From contig CM043958.1 of the NCBI GenBank assembly GCA_014529385.2, positions 124,570,817 to 124,634,816 of the forward strand: 64,000 nt of DNA, read 5' to 3'. Source of the DNA: Adiantum capillus-veneris. Lineage: Eukaryota; Streptophyta; Polypodiopsida; Polypodiales; Pteridaceae. Both the position numbers and the translations under genes were made by a program. The notes beneath the pieces are model-generated. The model did no database searches. It was not told where the DNA came from and saw only the letters and a program-made list of their open reading frames with translations. Of the stretch, positions 1-9,009 are shown in pieces; within the stretch, counting starts at the first letter, position 1, and every line of letters begins with the position of its first letter.

Positions 1-415
1 CATCATGGTGGTTGATTACTCAGCTTCAATTACCTTGTCTCTCAAGGAAGGTCAAGAGTGGAGAAAAAATGTACCGTCAAAGCTAGTGGACCGTCAACAA
101 GCGTCAAAATTGGCCCTACTCAAGACACTTGGAGCATCAACCTTGTAAGAAATCCACCTTTTCTTACCTCTTAAGAGTTTTTCTTCCTTATTTGTATCCT
201 ACATGGATACTCCCATTGTAAATATCCAATTCCATTTGTAAATTAATACTAACTCTACTAACACTAACCCACTATGAAAAGTCCTATCACCTCCATTTCT
301 CTCCTCTCTCTTTCCCCACCAACTTCTTGATAATTCCAAGCAAAAGAAATTAGATAAATGGCTGAAAATCTAACCCAACCATGGTTAGAGAAGTAGCCCT
401 AGCCTTCAAAATTGC

Positions 416-423
416 TATAAAAG
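416..423 (+). promoter_or_regulatory. TATA box of E1 5' LTR
   Basis: TATAAAAG in a good plant TATA context, repeated at the same place in the 3' LTR (9002-9009). Transcription would be expected to start some 30 bases downstream. Inferred from sequence only. Confidence 0.6.
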
Positions 424-1084
424 GAGGGTGTAGCTAGCACAAAAAGGGGGGAGCCATAAGCAAGAGCACTATGCTATAGCTTGAGAAGCAAAGCTCAACC
501 TCTCTAGAAGGAGCTCTTGAGTGGAAGCTCATTGTCTTATGCATGTGCATGTGTTGTAATAGGGGATTAGCAAGGGAACTCTATGCCATTGTAAGAGAGA
601 GAGTGATCATTCAATTGAGAGTAGGAAATCTATCATTTCTCCTACTAGTGTAAGCCCAACATTTGTTGAATCAAGAAGGGTGGATTTGGACTAAGCTTGG
701 ATATTTTGTCTTCCTTCCAACGTGAAGTAATGGACAACAATGATGCGTAAGTGTCTTGGTGTTTTTTTGTTATGTTCTTGATAGCTTGTCTCTGGTGTTG
801 TCATCAATCTAGCCATAAATCCCACATACTGTAAGAGGGCGACAGGGTGGAGAGGACTCCCCTGGCTTTAAGACAGTGATTGGGGTGGCTTTTCTTGTGA
901 TGTGTTGTGGTGAAATTTACGCAAGCTATGTTGAACAAATACTAATTTCACTTTGATTTGTCATGACAGATTTGTAAGAAGGTATTAATGCAACAAGCAC
1001 CCCCTCCCCCTTTCTCTCTCTTTCTTAAATATATAGTTGTGTTTGCTTGATCATTGCCGATACGTTTAAAAGCAGTCCGAGCAC

Positions 1085-1089
<5 letters not shown>

Positions 1090-1138
<49 letters not shown>
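1090..1138 (+). repeat. (CT)n microsatellite in E1 5' LTR
   Basis: Uninterrupted TC/CT run of about 49 bases; the 3' LTR copy at 9673-9734 is about 62 bases. It lies downstream of the TATA box, so would be in the transcript. Confidence 0.95.
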
Positions 1139-1141
<3 letters not shown>

Positions 1142-1403
1142 TTTTAGTGTGTGAGAGTGTTCCATTGGTGTTAGGGTTAGTGTAAATTCCTTGCTTGTTT
1201 GTGGGTTGCTCTAACGATTCTCCTCTTTTGCGTCCTAGTTCGCTCTTAAACTAGGTGGTGCCCCTTGTGTAGTTGGGATTTGGCTGTGGGTTTGTTGTTT
1301 TGGTTTGTGTTGTGTTGTGCCCCAGCCCCATTGAGCAGCACGGGAGCCTTGAAGGGTGTCTAGAGGTTGCTCTTCTTGTTGCCCGCCCCGGACCGCCTCA
1401 AAT

Positions 1404-1421
1404 TGGTGCCCCCACGGAGGA
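1404..1421 (+). other. Primer-binding site of E1
   Basis: TGGTGCCCCCACGGAGGA starts three bases after the LTR end. The first 12 bases match the site in E3 (58691) and E6 (22741). It is not the initiator-Met site (TGGTATCAGAGC) used by the other gypsy and copia elements here. I cannot name the primer tRNA with confidence. Confidence 0.8.
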
Positions 1422-1474
1422 CGGCTTGTGTATTTTTGTGTAGAATCAACCTTTAGCATAGTCAAGTAGTTTGC

Positions 1475-1687
1475 ATGAATCACGAAAATTTGTATGATCC
1501 CTTCATTCCCATTGCAAGGCAAAAGGTACACATAATTGTTAGTACTAAGTTGCAATTTCAACGTGTCATTCGTAGAATTTTAGGTCCTCTTAGGTTGGCC
1601 GAGATAAATGTTTCAGTAAATCCTTTTATTTTGCCTCTCATTAGGTACGACCTTAGTTTGGACATCTATATTTTTGTTTTGTTTTAA
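1475..1687 (+). CDS. Small ORF A of E1, unrecognised ~70 aa protein
   Basis: Open frame of 70 codons between PBS and gag. Aligned without gaps to the E3 protein at 59038-59250, about 42 of 70 residues are identical by hand count, including PIARQ, IRRI and NPFILP near the C-terminus. It also resembles its neighbour ORF B (shared pattern NPxILPxIxY, then D and IF). The sequence alternates hydrophobic residues, suggesting beta strands. There is no signal peptide, zinc motif or catalytic motif that I recognise. Same length and same end in two elements argue that it is, or recently was, translated. Function unknown. Confidence 0.7.
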   Translation: MNHENLYDPFIPIARQKVHIIVSTKLQFQRVIRRILGPLRLAEINVSVNPFILPLIRYDLSLDIYIFVLF

Positions 1688-1708
1688 GCATTAGGTCATG
1701 CATAGACC

Positions 1709-1927
1709 ATGGATAATGGCCCAGGAATAGAGGTTTTCCCCTTCCATTTCACTCCACACATTAGAATAAACATTGCAATTAGTAGGAAAATCCATTTTCA
1801 ACAACGTATGGTGTTCATGTTTGGTGCCCAAAGAGTAGGAGAAATTCTCGCATCACCAAACCCTGTCATCCTACCTCTTATTGATTATCATAGGTCGTTT
1901 GATGTGAATATCTTTATTTTGTTGTAG
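1709..1927 (+). CDS. Small ORF B of E1, unrecognised ~72 aa protein
   Basis: Starts 21 bases after ORF A. The 72-residue product has FPFHF near the N-terminus, then FQQR, VFMFGA and ILASPNPVILPLI, then FDVNIFILL at the C-terminus. The E3 protein at 58740 keeps PFHF, HIR, FQQR, VFMFGA, EILASPNP and SFDV. The T2 copy at 41791 keeps PFHL and SRK, then, after a frameshift, INYE and SFDVYVF. A and B look like an ancient tandem duplication. Ends 84 bases before the gag start. Function unknown; an accessory or regulatory retroelement protein is a guess. Confidence 0.7.
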   Translation: MDNGPGIEVFPFHFTPHIRINIAISRKIHFQQRMVFMFGAQRVGEILASPNPVILPLIDYHRSFDVNIFILL

Positions 1928-2011
1928 AATATATTGCAAGCTAGATACATTATTGTGTAAATCTTTTTAAGAAAGAAAAACAAAAACGGGTGTCACTTTG
2001 AAATCAATTCA

Positions 2012-5000
2012 ATGGAAAGCCAACGCCAAATGTCTGGATATCCTCTTTTCTTTGGAGAGCCTGGAGAAGATGCAGAATTATTTTTAGCAAATTTCAAGAT
2101 GTCTTGCCGTATCAAGAGGATAGTAACCGATCAAGAACGTGTAGAAATGTTTGAGGTGGTCCTTAGGAAAGATGCTAGTACTTGGTTTGACTCTTTGCCT
2201 GAGGAAGTTAAGGGGAATTACACAGATGTTTTGAATCGTTTTAAGAGATACTTCTTTGATCCCCAAAACACTCAAAAACTATGGCAAGACATTGTTTCTC
2301 ATAAGCAAAAAGACTTAGATGACTACTACTTGTACAAGCAAGAGTTTCTACGTCTTTGGGCTCTATGGATACGAAATGTTGCTAACCCTGGTGATGGTGC
2401 AGAATTTTTAAAGAAGGAGAGGTTCATAGCCGGACTCTTTCCTGACCTTAAGGTAAAAGTTGAGGCACGTGCACCTACTACTTTTGATGCAGCTGAAACT
2501 AGGGCTGCTGAGAAATATAGGAAACTCAAGTGCTTAAGGGGAGAGGTTCCAATAGAAGGTCTTAGACCCAAAGGTAAGTCACAAGCATCAACATTGAGGG
2601 AGCTTCCTGAGGTAACGGCAGAAGTAATTGAGAAGTTAAACGAATCTTTAAGCAGCCTGTCAATTCACATTGCACAAGCTGTAGGTCCAAAGGGACAAGC
2701 AAAGAAGTCTGAAGAGCGAGATCCACAACCTAGGAGAGTCTTGCAATGTTGGAATTGCGGAGAGTCTGGACATGGGATGTATAATTTTCCTTGGCCCCGT
2801 GGAGAGCCAGGGAGACCTAACTTGAATTACCCAGTGATGAATGCAGGAGAAGGAGCTGGTCAACAACCAAGGCTTCTACAAAGGCCAAATGGACCAAGAC
2901 CACCTCCACAAGGGGTAGAAGGAGTTCCACCTTTGCCAGATCCAAATGTGCATGTGGTAGAGGTGACAAATTCAAATGAGGTTGACATGGAAGCCAATGG
3001 CATTAAGCGTGGCCGAGGGAAAGGTAAAGAGAAAGAAGGAGTCACATCACAGAGTGACCATGGACAATGCAAGAAGGCAAAGGAGACCAAGGAAGCTAAG
3101 AGGACTCGACGTCGTATCAATCTCCGAGACTTCCCTCTTGGACATGGTATGGCTCCATACAACCTGTTGGAAGACATGCGAGGTAAGGGTCCTGATATCT
3201 CATGGCCTCAGTTTCTTGCATTATGCCCACAAGTTAGGAGGGATTTAACAAAGGCAGTTAGCACTAGGAGAAAGGTAAAAGAGAGTGTGCCTGTTGTAAA
3301 AATTACACAAGCTGAAATGAATGAGGACATTACACCGGTGCTAGACTGTTACATCAAAGGAAGATTGGTTAGGAAAGGTCTAGTGGATGGGGGTGCACAA
3401 ATTTGCATCATGACAGAGGGACTCATGCAAAGACTAGGCATGCACATCCAGGAGACACCTGAAATCAAAGTCAAGATGGCAAACAATAGCAAGGCTAGGT
3501 GTGTAGGCATTTGTAAAAATGTCTTTGTAGAGGCCTTCGGCATTAAGAAAGCGGTGGATTTTTATGTTATGTCGACCAAGGGAAGTGGTTATCCATTTAT
3601 CCTAGGAAGACCATGGCTAATGAAAATGCGAGCTTTGCAGGATTGGGAGAGTGGGAAATTACTTTGCAGGAATGACAATCATAAGAAGGTTGTCTTTGAC
3701 ATGAAGGAGCAACGCCAAGAGGAGCTCCATGAAGAATCATCTCAAAGTGAGACGGAAGAAGGTTGGACCGATAGCACTTCAGAAGAAGAAAGTAGCGGCA
3801 GCATTACTGAAGAGGAGTCTTCCATCGAAGTCATGGGGGTAAGGTTTAAGCCAAGAAACCAAGAGACCTCTTCTCGAGGTTTGGAAGAGGTAGGTTCCCA
3901 AGAGAACCAAAAGGTGGAAGATGAAGGGATGCTGGAAGGTATGCTATCAACAAAACTTACAAAGGATGAAAGAGAGGAGTTCAAATGTGTGCTAAGGAAG
4001 TTTCCTAGGCTTTTTGCTAAAGACTACACCGACGTGCGTGGGGTAGATGTTGTTCAACACAAGATTGAGTTAAAGCTTGAGGCCACACCTAAAGCTCAGA
4101 AGCTACGAAGGCTAGGAGTTATAAAGGAACAGGCTCTACTCAAGGAGGTAAGAAAGCTTCTAGCAGCAGGTTTCATTTATCCAGTGGAGAATTCAGAGTG
4201 GGTCTCTCCCGTTGTTGTCACTCCTAAGAAAAACGGCAAGTGGAGGGTGTGTGTGGATTATCGTCCACTTAATGAGGCAACAAAAAGAGATCACTTTCCC
4301 CTCCCATTTCAGGATGAGATACTAAATGAAGTAGCTGGTCATGAGAAGTACACTGTGTGTGATGGCTACTCGGGTTACTTTCAAATAGGTATCGCATTGG
4401 AGGATCAATTGAAAACAACCTTTATCACTCCTTGGGGTTGTTATGCTTTTAGAGTCATGCCATTTGGCCTGACAAATGCTCCTGCAACTTTCCAACGCTT
4501 CATGAACATGGTGTTTCAAGCATTCTTTGGAAAGTCAATTAGGGTGTTCATTGATGATTTCTGCATTTATAGCTCAAAATCATTGCATCTACAAAGGGTA
4601 GAAGAAGGTTTAAAGAAGCTCTACGACATGGGAGGTCAACTCAACCCCGACAAGTGCCACATAGGTGAGGATGAAGTGATCTTGCTCGGTCACAAGGTTT
4701 CCTATAAAGGCATTGAGGTGGATCCTTCAAAGGCAAAGGCTCTTATTGAGCTCCCATCACCGAAGAGTCTTAAGGAGGTCATCTCTTTCATTCAGAAGGT
4801 GAAGTATATGTCACGCTTCATTCACTTAGCCTCGGAGTTGCTTCATCCTTTGCAAAAGTTGACACAACAAGTAGAATTTGCATGGTCTGATGAGCTTGAA
4901 GAGTATTTTTGTAACATTAAAGTCATTTTGTCAGAGCTACCAACACTCATGCCTCCTTGTTGGGAGTACACATTCTTTGTTAGCTCTAGTGTTGGAAGGG

Positions 5001-5053
5001 AAACAATTGGTGCTGTGTTACTACAACAAGATCCCCACAGTACAAGGATGTGA
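2012..5053 (+). CDS. gag-pol: E1 gag-pol, part 1: Gag, protease, RT, start of RNase H
   Basis: 1013 codons. The Gag capsid-like region (about residues 20-170) is followed by a zinc knuckle at C246, C249, H254, but with F259 where the fourth Cys belongs. A basic, proline-rich linker and a conserved RDFPLG segment lead to a retropepsin: VDGGAQ with the active Asp at 459, and ILGRPWL. An acidic Ser/Glu-rich stretch follows. RT spans about 695-930, with KWRVCVDYRPLN, VMPFGLTNAP and FIDD at 846-849. The frame ends at an in-frame TGA (5051-5053) inside RNase H and goes on in the same frame. Gag and Pol share one frame with no shift between them. The product would make virus-like particles and copy the RNA. 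Confidence 0.9.
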   Translation: MESQRQMSGYPLFFGEPGEDAELFLANFKMSCRIKRIVTDQERVEMFEVVLRKDASTWFDSLPEEVKGNYTDVLNRFKRYFFDPQNTQKLWQDIVSHKQKDLDDYYLYKQEFLRLWALWIRNVANPGDGAEFLKKERFIAGLFPDLKVKVEARAPTTFDAAETRAAEKYRKLKCLRGEVPIEGLRPKGKSQASTLRELPEVTAEVIEKLNESLSSLSIHIAQAVGPKGQAKKSEERDPQPRRVLQCWNCGESGHGMYNFPWPRGEPGRPNLNYPVMNAGEGAGQQPRLLQRPNGPRPPPQGVEGVPPLPDPNVHVVEVTNSNEVDMEANGIKRGRGKGKEKEGVTSQSDHGQCKKAKETKEAKRTRRRINLRDFPLGHGMAPYNLLEDMRGKGPDISWPQFLALCPQVRRDLTKAVSTRRKVKESVPVVKITQAEMNEDITPVLDCYIKGRLVRKGLVDGGAQICIMTEGLMQRLGMHIQETPEIKVKMANNSKARCVGICKNVFVEAFGIKKAVDFYVMSTKGSGYPFILGRPWLMKMRALQDWESGKLLCRNDNHKKVVFDMKEQRQEELHEESSQSETEEGWTDSTSEEESSGSITEEESSIEVMGVRFKPRNQETSSRGLEEVGSQENQKVEDEGMLEGMLSTKLTKDEREEFKCVLRKFPRLFAKDYTDVRGVDVVQHKIELKLEATPKAQKLRRLGVIKEQALLKEVRKLLAAGFIYPVENSEWVSPVVVTPKKNGKWRVCVDYRPLNEATKRDHFPLPFQDEILNEVAGHEKYTVCDGYSGYFQIGIALEDQLKTTFITPWGCYAFRVMPFGLTNAPATFQRFMNMVFQAFFGKSIRVFIDDFCIYSSKSLHLQRVEEGLKKLYDMGGQLNPDKCHIGEDEVILLGHKVSYKGIEVDPSKAKALIELPSPKSLKEVISFIQKVKYMSRFIHLASELLHPLQKLTQQVEFAWSDELEEYFCNIKVILSELPTLMPPCWEYTFFVSSSVGRETIGAVLLQQDPHSTRM

Positions 5054-6856
5054 CCCATCTACTTTGCTAGTAGGGTCATGAAGGCTTTGGAGAGAGACTA
5101 CACAGAAGCAGAACTCATGATGCTTTCTCTCATGTTTGCGGTGAGAAAGTTTAGATCCTACCTACTACCAAAACCTTTTGTAATTCTCACTGCAGAAAAT
5201 TTGTTCCCGTGGGTGTCATCTCAAATGAATCTTAGTACTAGGATCTCAAAGTGGATTATGGAGTTGCAAGAGTTCCAATACTCTTTCAAGGTAGAAGATA
5301 GTGTGCGTGCACAATTGGCAGGGATTCTCACTTATAGGGTACATGAGAAGGAAATTAAGGTGCCTCATGTAAAGACCCTACCATTGCCACCACCAAAAAG
5401 TATTCCTAATGCTTTTACCTTGTTCTTTGATGGAGCTTTTCGACGAGCCACATGGAAAGCAGGGGGAGGGCTAGTGTTGCTCAACCCAAGTGGAGACGTG
5501 GTCATGAAAGAGAAGGTCAATCTACCAGGTTCAACTAGCAACAATGAAGCAGAATACGACACACTACTTCATGGTTTGAAGATGTGCATTGGCCAAGGGA
5601 TACAACGTCTCATGGTAAAAGGAGATGCACTTCTCATTGTTAAACAGATTTTAGGCATTTGGGCATGCAAGAATGAAAGCTTACAGACAAAAGTTCATGC
5701 CATTCGTAGATTGTTTAATCAATTTGAAGAAGTGCAACTATATCATATTCCTAGGAAACAGAATGAAGATGCCGATTTACTTGCACAGCAAGTAGTTACA
5801 TGTGTTGAGAAAGAAGTGCAGGTCATCATGGTGGCAGCAACTATCAAGCAACCAAGATACCAGGGATTGGAGTCATTGACTCTCATTATTAGCTACATTT
5901 TGGAGGGCGAGTTTCCACAAGACTTCACGAAGGCTCAGAAGAGGAGACTCATGAAGAAGGCAAGCGCATATCTCTTCCTAGAAGGCTCCCTCTATCAAAG
6001 AGGGAGGGATCAAGTATGCAGAAGAGTACCAACTATTGAGGAAATTCCAGCCATTCTAAAAGGTTTGCATGAAGAATCATGTGGTGGTCATTTTGCCCAA
6101 GAATTAATTGTGAAGAAGATTTTGCTTGCGAGGTATGTTTGGCCAAGTCTGCATGTGGATGTCCAACATTGGTGTAAAAGTTGTCACAATTGTCAGGTAA
6201 ATGGGAATAGAAGATTGGTTTATGGTCCAAGGCAAATCGTACTTGCAAATGGACCCTTTGAAAAGTGGGGCATTGATGCTATGGGTCCTCTGCCTAGGAC
6301 AAAAAATGGTAAACTCTACATTCTAGTGGCTGTAGACTATATGACTAGGTGGGTAAATGAGAGGACAGTGAGCAAATTTGTCTACACTCACATTTGTTGT
6401 AGATTTGGCACACCTTTGGAGATTGTTTTTGATAATGGTCCAGGGTTTAGAAAGGGATTGCTCACAGAAGTTTGTGAAGAACTTCACATTCTACATCGTC
6501 ACAGTACACCCTACTATCCCCAATCAAATGGTTTGGTAGAAAAAGCTAATGGTGTCATTGCAGGCATCATTAGAAAGATGGTGAAAAACAAGACAAAGTT
6601 GTGGGATGACTTCTTGGATGGTGCCTTGTGGGCGTATCGAACCACATATAGGGAAGCCACGGAGTTCACACCATTTCACTTGGTCTATGGTCAAGAGGCT
6701 TTACAGCCAATTGAGCTAAACATTCCAACAATGCGACTTCATGGAAAATCAGCACAAGATGATCAAGAAGCATGGATGGATCGACTTCTTACCTTAGCTG
6801 AGCTGGAGTGGAAAAGAGAAGCAGCATACGAGTGCTATAAGAGGAAAGCCACATAG
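5054..6856 (+). CDS. E1 gag-pol, part 2: RNase H, second RNase H, integrase
   Basis: Same frame as part 1; the first Met is at 5078. It begins with PIYFASR, the middle of the gypsy RNase H. That domain has lost most catalytic acids (SSS for the first Asp, TAEN for TDH). A second RNase H follows (about 5400-5800) with its acids in place: FFDGA (Asp at 5429), NNEAEY, KGDALL, NEDADLL. Integrase comes next, with an H-H-C-C zinc region (6060-6200), WGIDAMG, FDNGPG and NGLVEKANG giving D-D-E. Compared with T2, the core is about 8 residues shorter after DYMTRW. Ends at TAG (6854-6856), probably a former CAG. Confidence 0.88.
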   Translation, partial: PIYFASRVMKALERDYTEAELMMLSLMFAVRKFRSYLLPKPFVILTAENLFPWVSSQMNLSTRISKWIMELQEFQYSFKVEDSVRAQLAGILTYRVHEKEIKVPHVKTLPLPPPKSIPNAFTLFFDGAFRRATWKAGGGLVLLNPSGDVVMKEKVNLPGSTSNNEAEYDTLLHGLKMCIGQGIQRLMVKGDALLIVKQILGIWACKNESLQTKVHAIRRLFNQFEEVQLYHIPRKQNEDADLLAQQVVTCVEKEVQVIMVAATIKQPRYQGLESLTLIISYILEGEFPQDFTKAQKRRLMKKASAYLFLEGSLYQRGRDQVCRRVPTIEEIPAILKGLHEESCGGHFAQELIVKKILLARYVWPSLHVDVQHWCKSCHNCQVNGNRRLVYGPRQIVLANGPFEKWGIDAMGPLPRTKNGKLYILVAVDYMTRWVNERTVSKFVYTHICCRFGTPLEIVFDNGPGFRKGLLTEVCEELHILHRHSTPYYPQSNGLVEKANGVIAGIIRKMVKNKTKLWDDFLDGALWAYRTTYREATEFTPFHLVYGQEALQPIELNIPTMRLHGKSAQDDQEAWMDRLLTLAELEWKREAAYECYKRKAT

Positions 6857-7267
6857 ACAAAGGAGAAGCTTGACAAGAAACTGAAGGACAAAGGCATCAA
6901 TGAAGGAGATCTTGTGCTAAGGTATGACAATCGACTCGATAATCGTTTTGATGCCAAATTTGAAACAAGATGGCAAGGGCCATACATAGTCAAGAAGGCT
7001 TTCAATTCAAGTCACTATCAGCTTATGGACTTGAATGGTAAAGAGCACTCCAGGAAAGTAAACGGGTATCGCTTGAAGCCCTATTTGAGTCGCCTTCTAC
7101 CAAAGGATCTACCAAAGATCTGTCAAAAGGCCACTGTCTCATGTAAGTATTGTTACATGAAGCATGAGTGTAACTCTAGCCAAAATTCCGAGGGGCCAAA
7201 CAATAAAGATCTCGTCAAGGACTCTGAAGCACTCTCTTTGGAAAAGATGCTCTATGATGGTACATGA
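6857..7267 (+). CDS. E1 gag-pol, part 3: integrase C-terminal domain
   Basis: Continues the same frame after the TAG. Contains LVLRYDNRLDNRF and RWQGPYIV, then YRLKPYL: the C-terminal SH3-like integrase module typical of Ty3/gypsy, followed by about 60 residues without a known domain. Ends with TGA at 7265-7267, 28 bases before the 3' LTR. No chromodomain is visible. Confidence 0.8.
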   Translation, partial: TKEKLDKKLKDKGINEGDLVLRYDNRLDNRFDAKFETRWQGPYIVKKAFNSSHYQLMDLNGKEHSRKVNGYRLKPYLSRLLPKDLPKICQKATVSCKYCYMKHECNSSQNSEGPNNKDLVKDSEALSLEKMLYDGT

Positions 7268-7279
7268 ATATACCATCAT

Positions 7280-7294
7280 CCAGGGGGAGGGCTA
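7280..7294 (+). other. Polypurine tract of E1
   Basis: CCAGGGGGAGGGCTA lies directly upstream of the 3' LTR start and matches the equivalent GGGGGAGGGCTA of E3 (63034-63046). This is the plus-strand primer expected in LTR elements. Confidence 0.85.
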
Positions 7295-9001
7295 CTGATA
7301 GCCGTTTTTCGGCTCTTTGTAATTGCCACAGTGAGTTACCTTCCCCTATCAAATCCCTCAAACACTGTGGTTACCCTCACCCTTTCACTGTATATAGGTG
7401 CGTGTGAGTTAAGGGACTTTTCCCATATCTCCTTACTGAAATAAAAAACCCTCAATTAGCTAGTCATTGGGCTAGTTGAGCCAAAAAAAATAAAAAATAT
7501 AAGTATATTATGGCCCATGCGTATGTAAATATTTCTTTGTATATAGGGCCTAAATAAAAGATTTTTTCATAATTATTTTGGTATTTATTTAAATATTTTT
7601 ACCTAGGTGTGTGTTATTTATGCTCTGTACATTGCTTCACCATTACTACAATTTTTCTTACCATTTTTCATACTCTTTATTCCATATAGAAATATTCTCA
7701 TGTAAGCTTCTCTTATATTTGGTGTAACTCCACCCCAACAAAAATCCAAAAAAACTAGTTTTATTTATGTGTATTTTTTTCACTATTGTGATTTTTTCCC
7801 TTCCTACATCTATTTTGTTTTTTTTCTAAAAAATTAGAACACCAAAAATATTTATATTTTTATAGTAGCCTCATAATGAGAGAGATTTCTTTTGACCCCT
7901 TTATATTTTTTCCACTTATATTATTTATATTTGACATGTGCATATTTTTTAGACCCCTCAATATTTGATTTTCTTAGTTGTACTATTCACTTATATCATG
8001 ATCTCAACAATATCTTCAATTATAGACCTACCAAATAAGGTCAAGGGTAGGTGGCATGCATACATGCACTATGGAGGGCTCACTCTTGGAGGTATTCAAA
8101 AGAATCATCCAAAGAAGGACCCCACAAGGACCTTGTGCAGTGGAAAAAAACGGTCGGTTTTGCTGAATTTTTAAAGTTCACTTGCTCTCCAAATTTGAAA
8201 AGGTGATACAAACAAAAGTTGTAGCTCGCGGGCTGAACTTTCTCCTCAAATTTTTTCATATTTTTTTGAGCTACGAGCTGTGAGCTATGATGTTATTAGT
8301 GGACCCCAGTTTTCCCATGCTATGCAGCCACACTCTCTCTTCCACTTTATCATTTTCCTCTTTCACACACACTTCTCCACTCATCATCCCCACCTCTCTC
8401 ACCACTCCTCTCTGCACCCTACTCACCTTCTCCTCAACCTTGAAGAATAAGAGAAACCATGGTGAACTCATACCTCCCACACACAATTCCATTCCAAAAT
8501 TGACCACCTAGTCTCATTTTTCCTCCTCCAATTTACCCATATCTATAAAAAAACCACAAAATTCAGCCTCTTCTCTTAAAAGACAGCATCATGGTGGTTG
8601 ATTACTCAGCTTCAATTACCTTGTCTCTCAAGGAAGGTCAAGAGTGGAGAAAAAATGTACCGTCAAAGCTAGTGGACCGTCAACAAGCGCCAAAATTGGC
8701 CCTACTCAAGACACTTGGAGCATCAACCTTGTAAGAAATCCACCTTTTCTTACCTCTTAAGAGTTTTTCTTCCTTATTTGTATCCTACATGGATACTCCC
8801 ATTGTAAATATCCAATTCCATTTGTAAATTAATACTAACTCTACTAACACTAACCCACTATGAAAAGTCCTATCACCTCCATTTCTCTCCTCTCTCTTTC
8901 CCCACCAACTTCTTGATAATTCCAAGCAAAAGAAATTAGATAAATGGATGAAAATCTAACCCAACCATGGTTAGAGGAGTAACCCTAGCCTTCAAAATTG
9001 C

Positions 9002-9009
9002 TATAAAAG
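9002..9009 (+). promoter_or_regulatory. TATA box of E1 3' LTR
   Basis: TATAAAAG, the counterpart of 416-423. In this position it could drive transcription out of the element into E7. Confidence 0.55.

Larger units (their letters stand above)
1..1400 (+). repeat. E1 5' LTR (3' part; start lies outside window)
   Basis: Matches 8587-9996 with only scattered substitutions and a length change in the CT run. Ends in ...GCCTCA, three bases before the PBS. By comparison with the 2701 bp 3' LTR, about 1.3 kb of this LTR lies upstream of the window. It should hold promoter, R and U5. Confidence 0.95.

Noticed and set aside
1404-1415. Chloroplast Glu tRNA as primer for the TGGTGCCCCCAC site
   Set aside because: From memory that tRNA ends GGGGGTA before CCA, giving mismatches within the first 12 bases. 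Not convincing.
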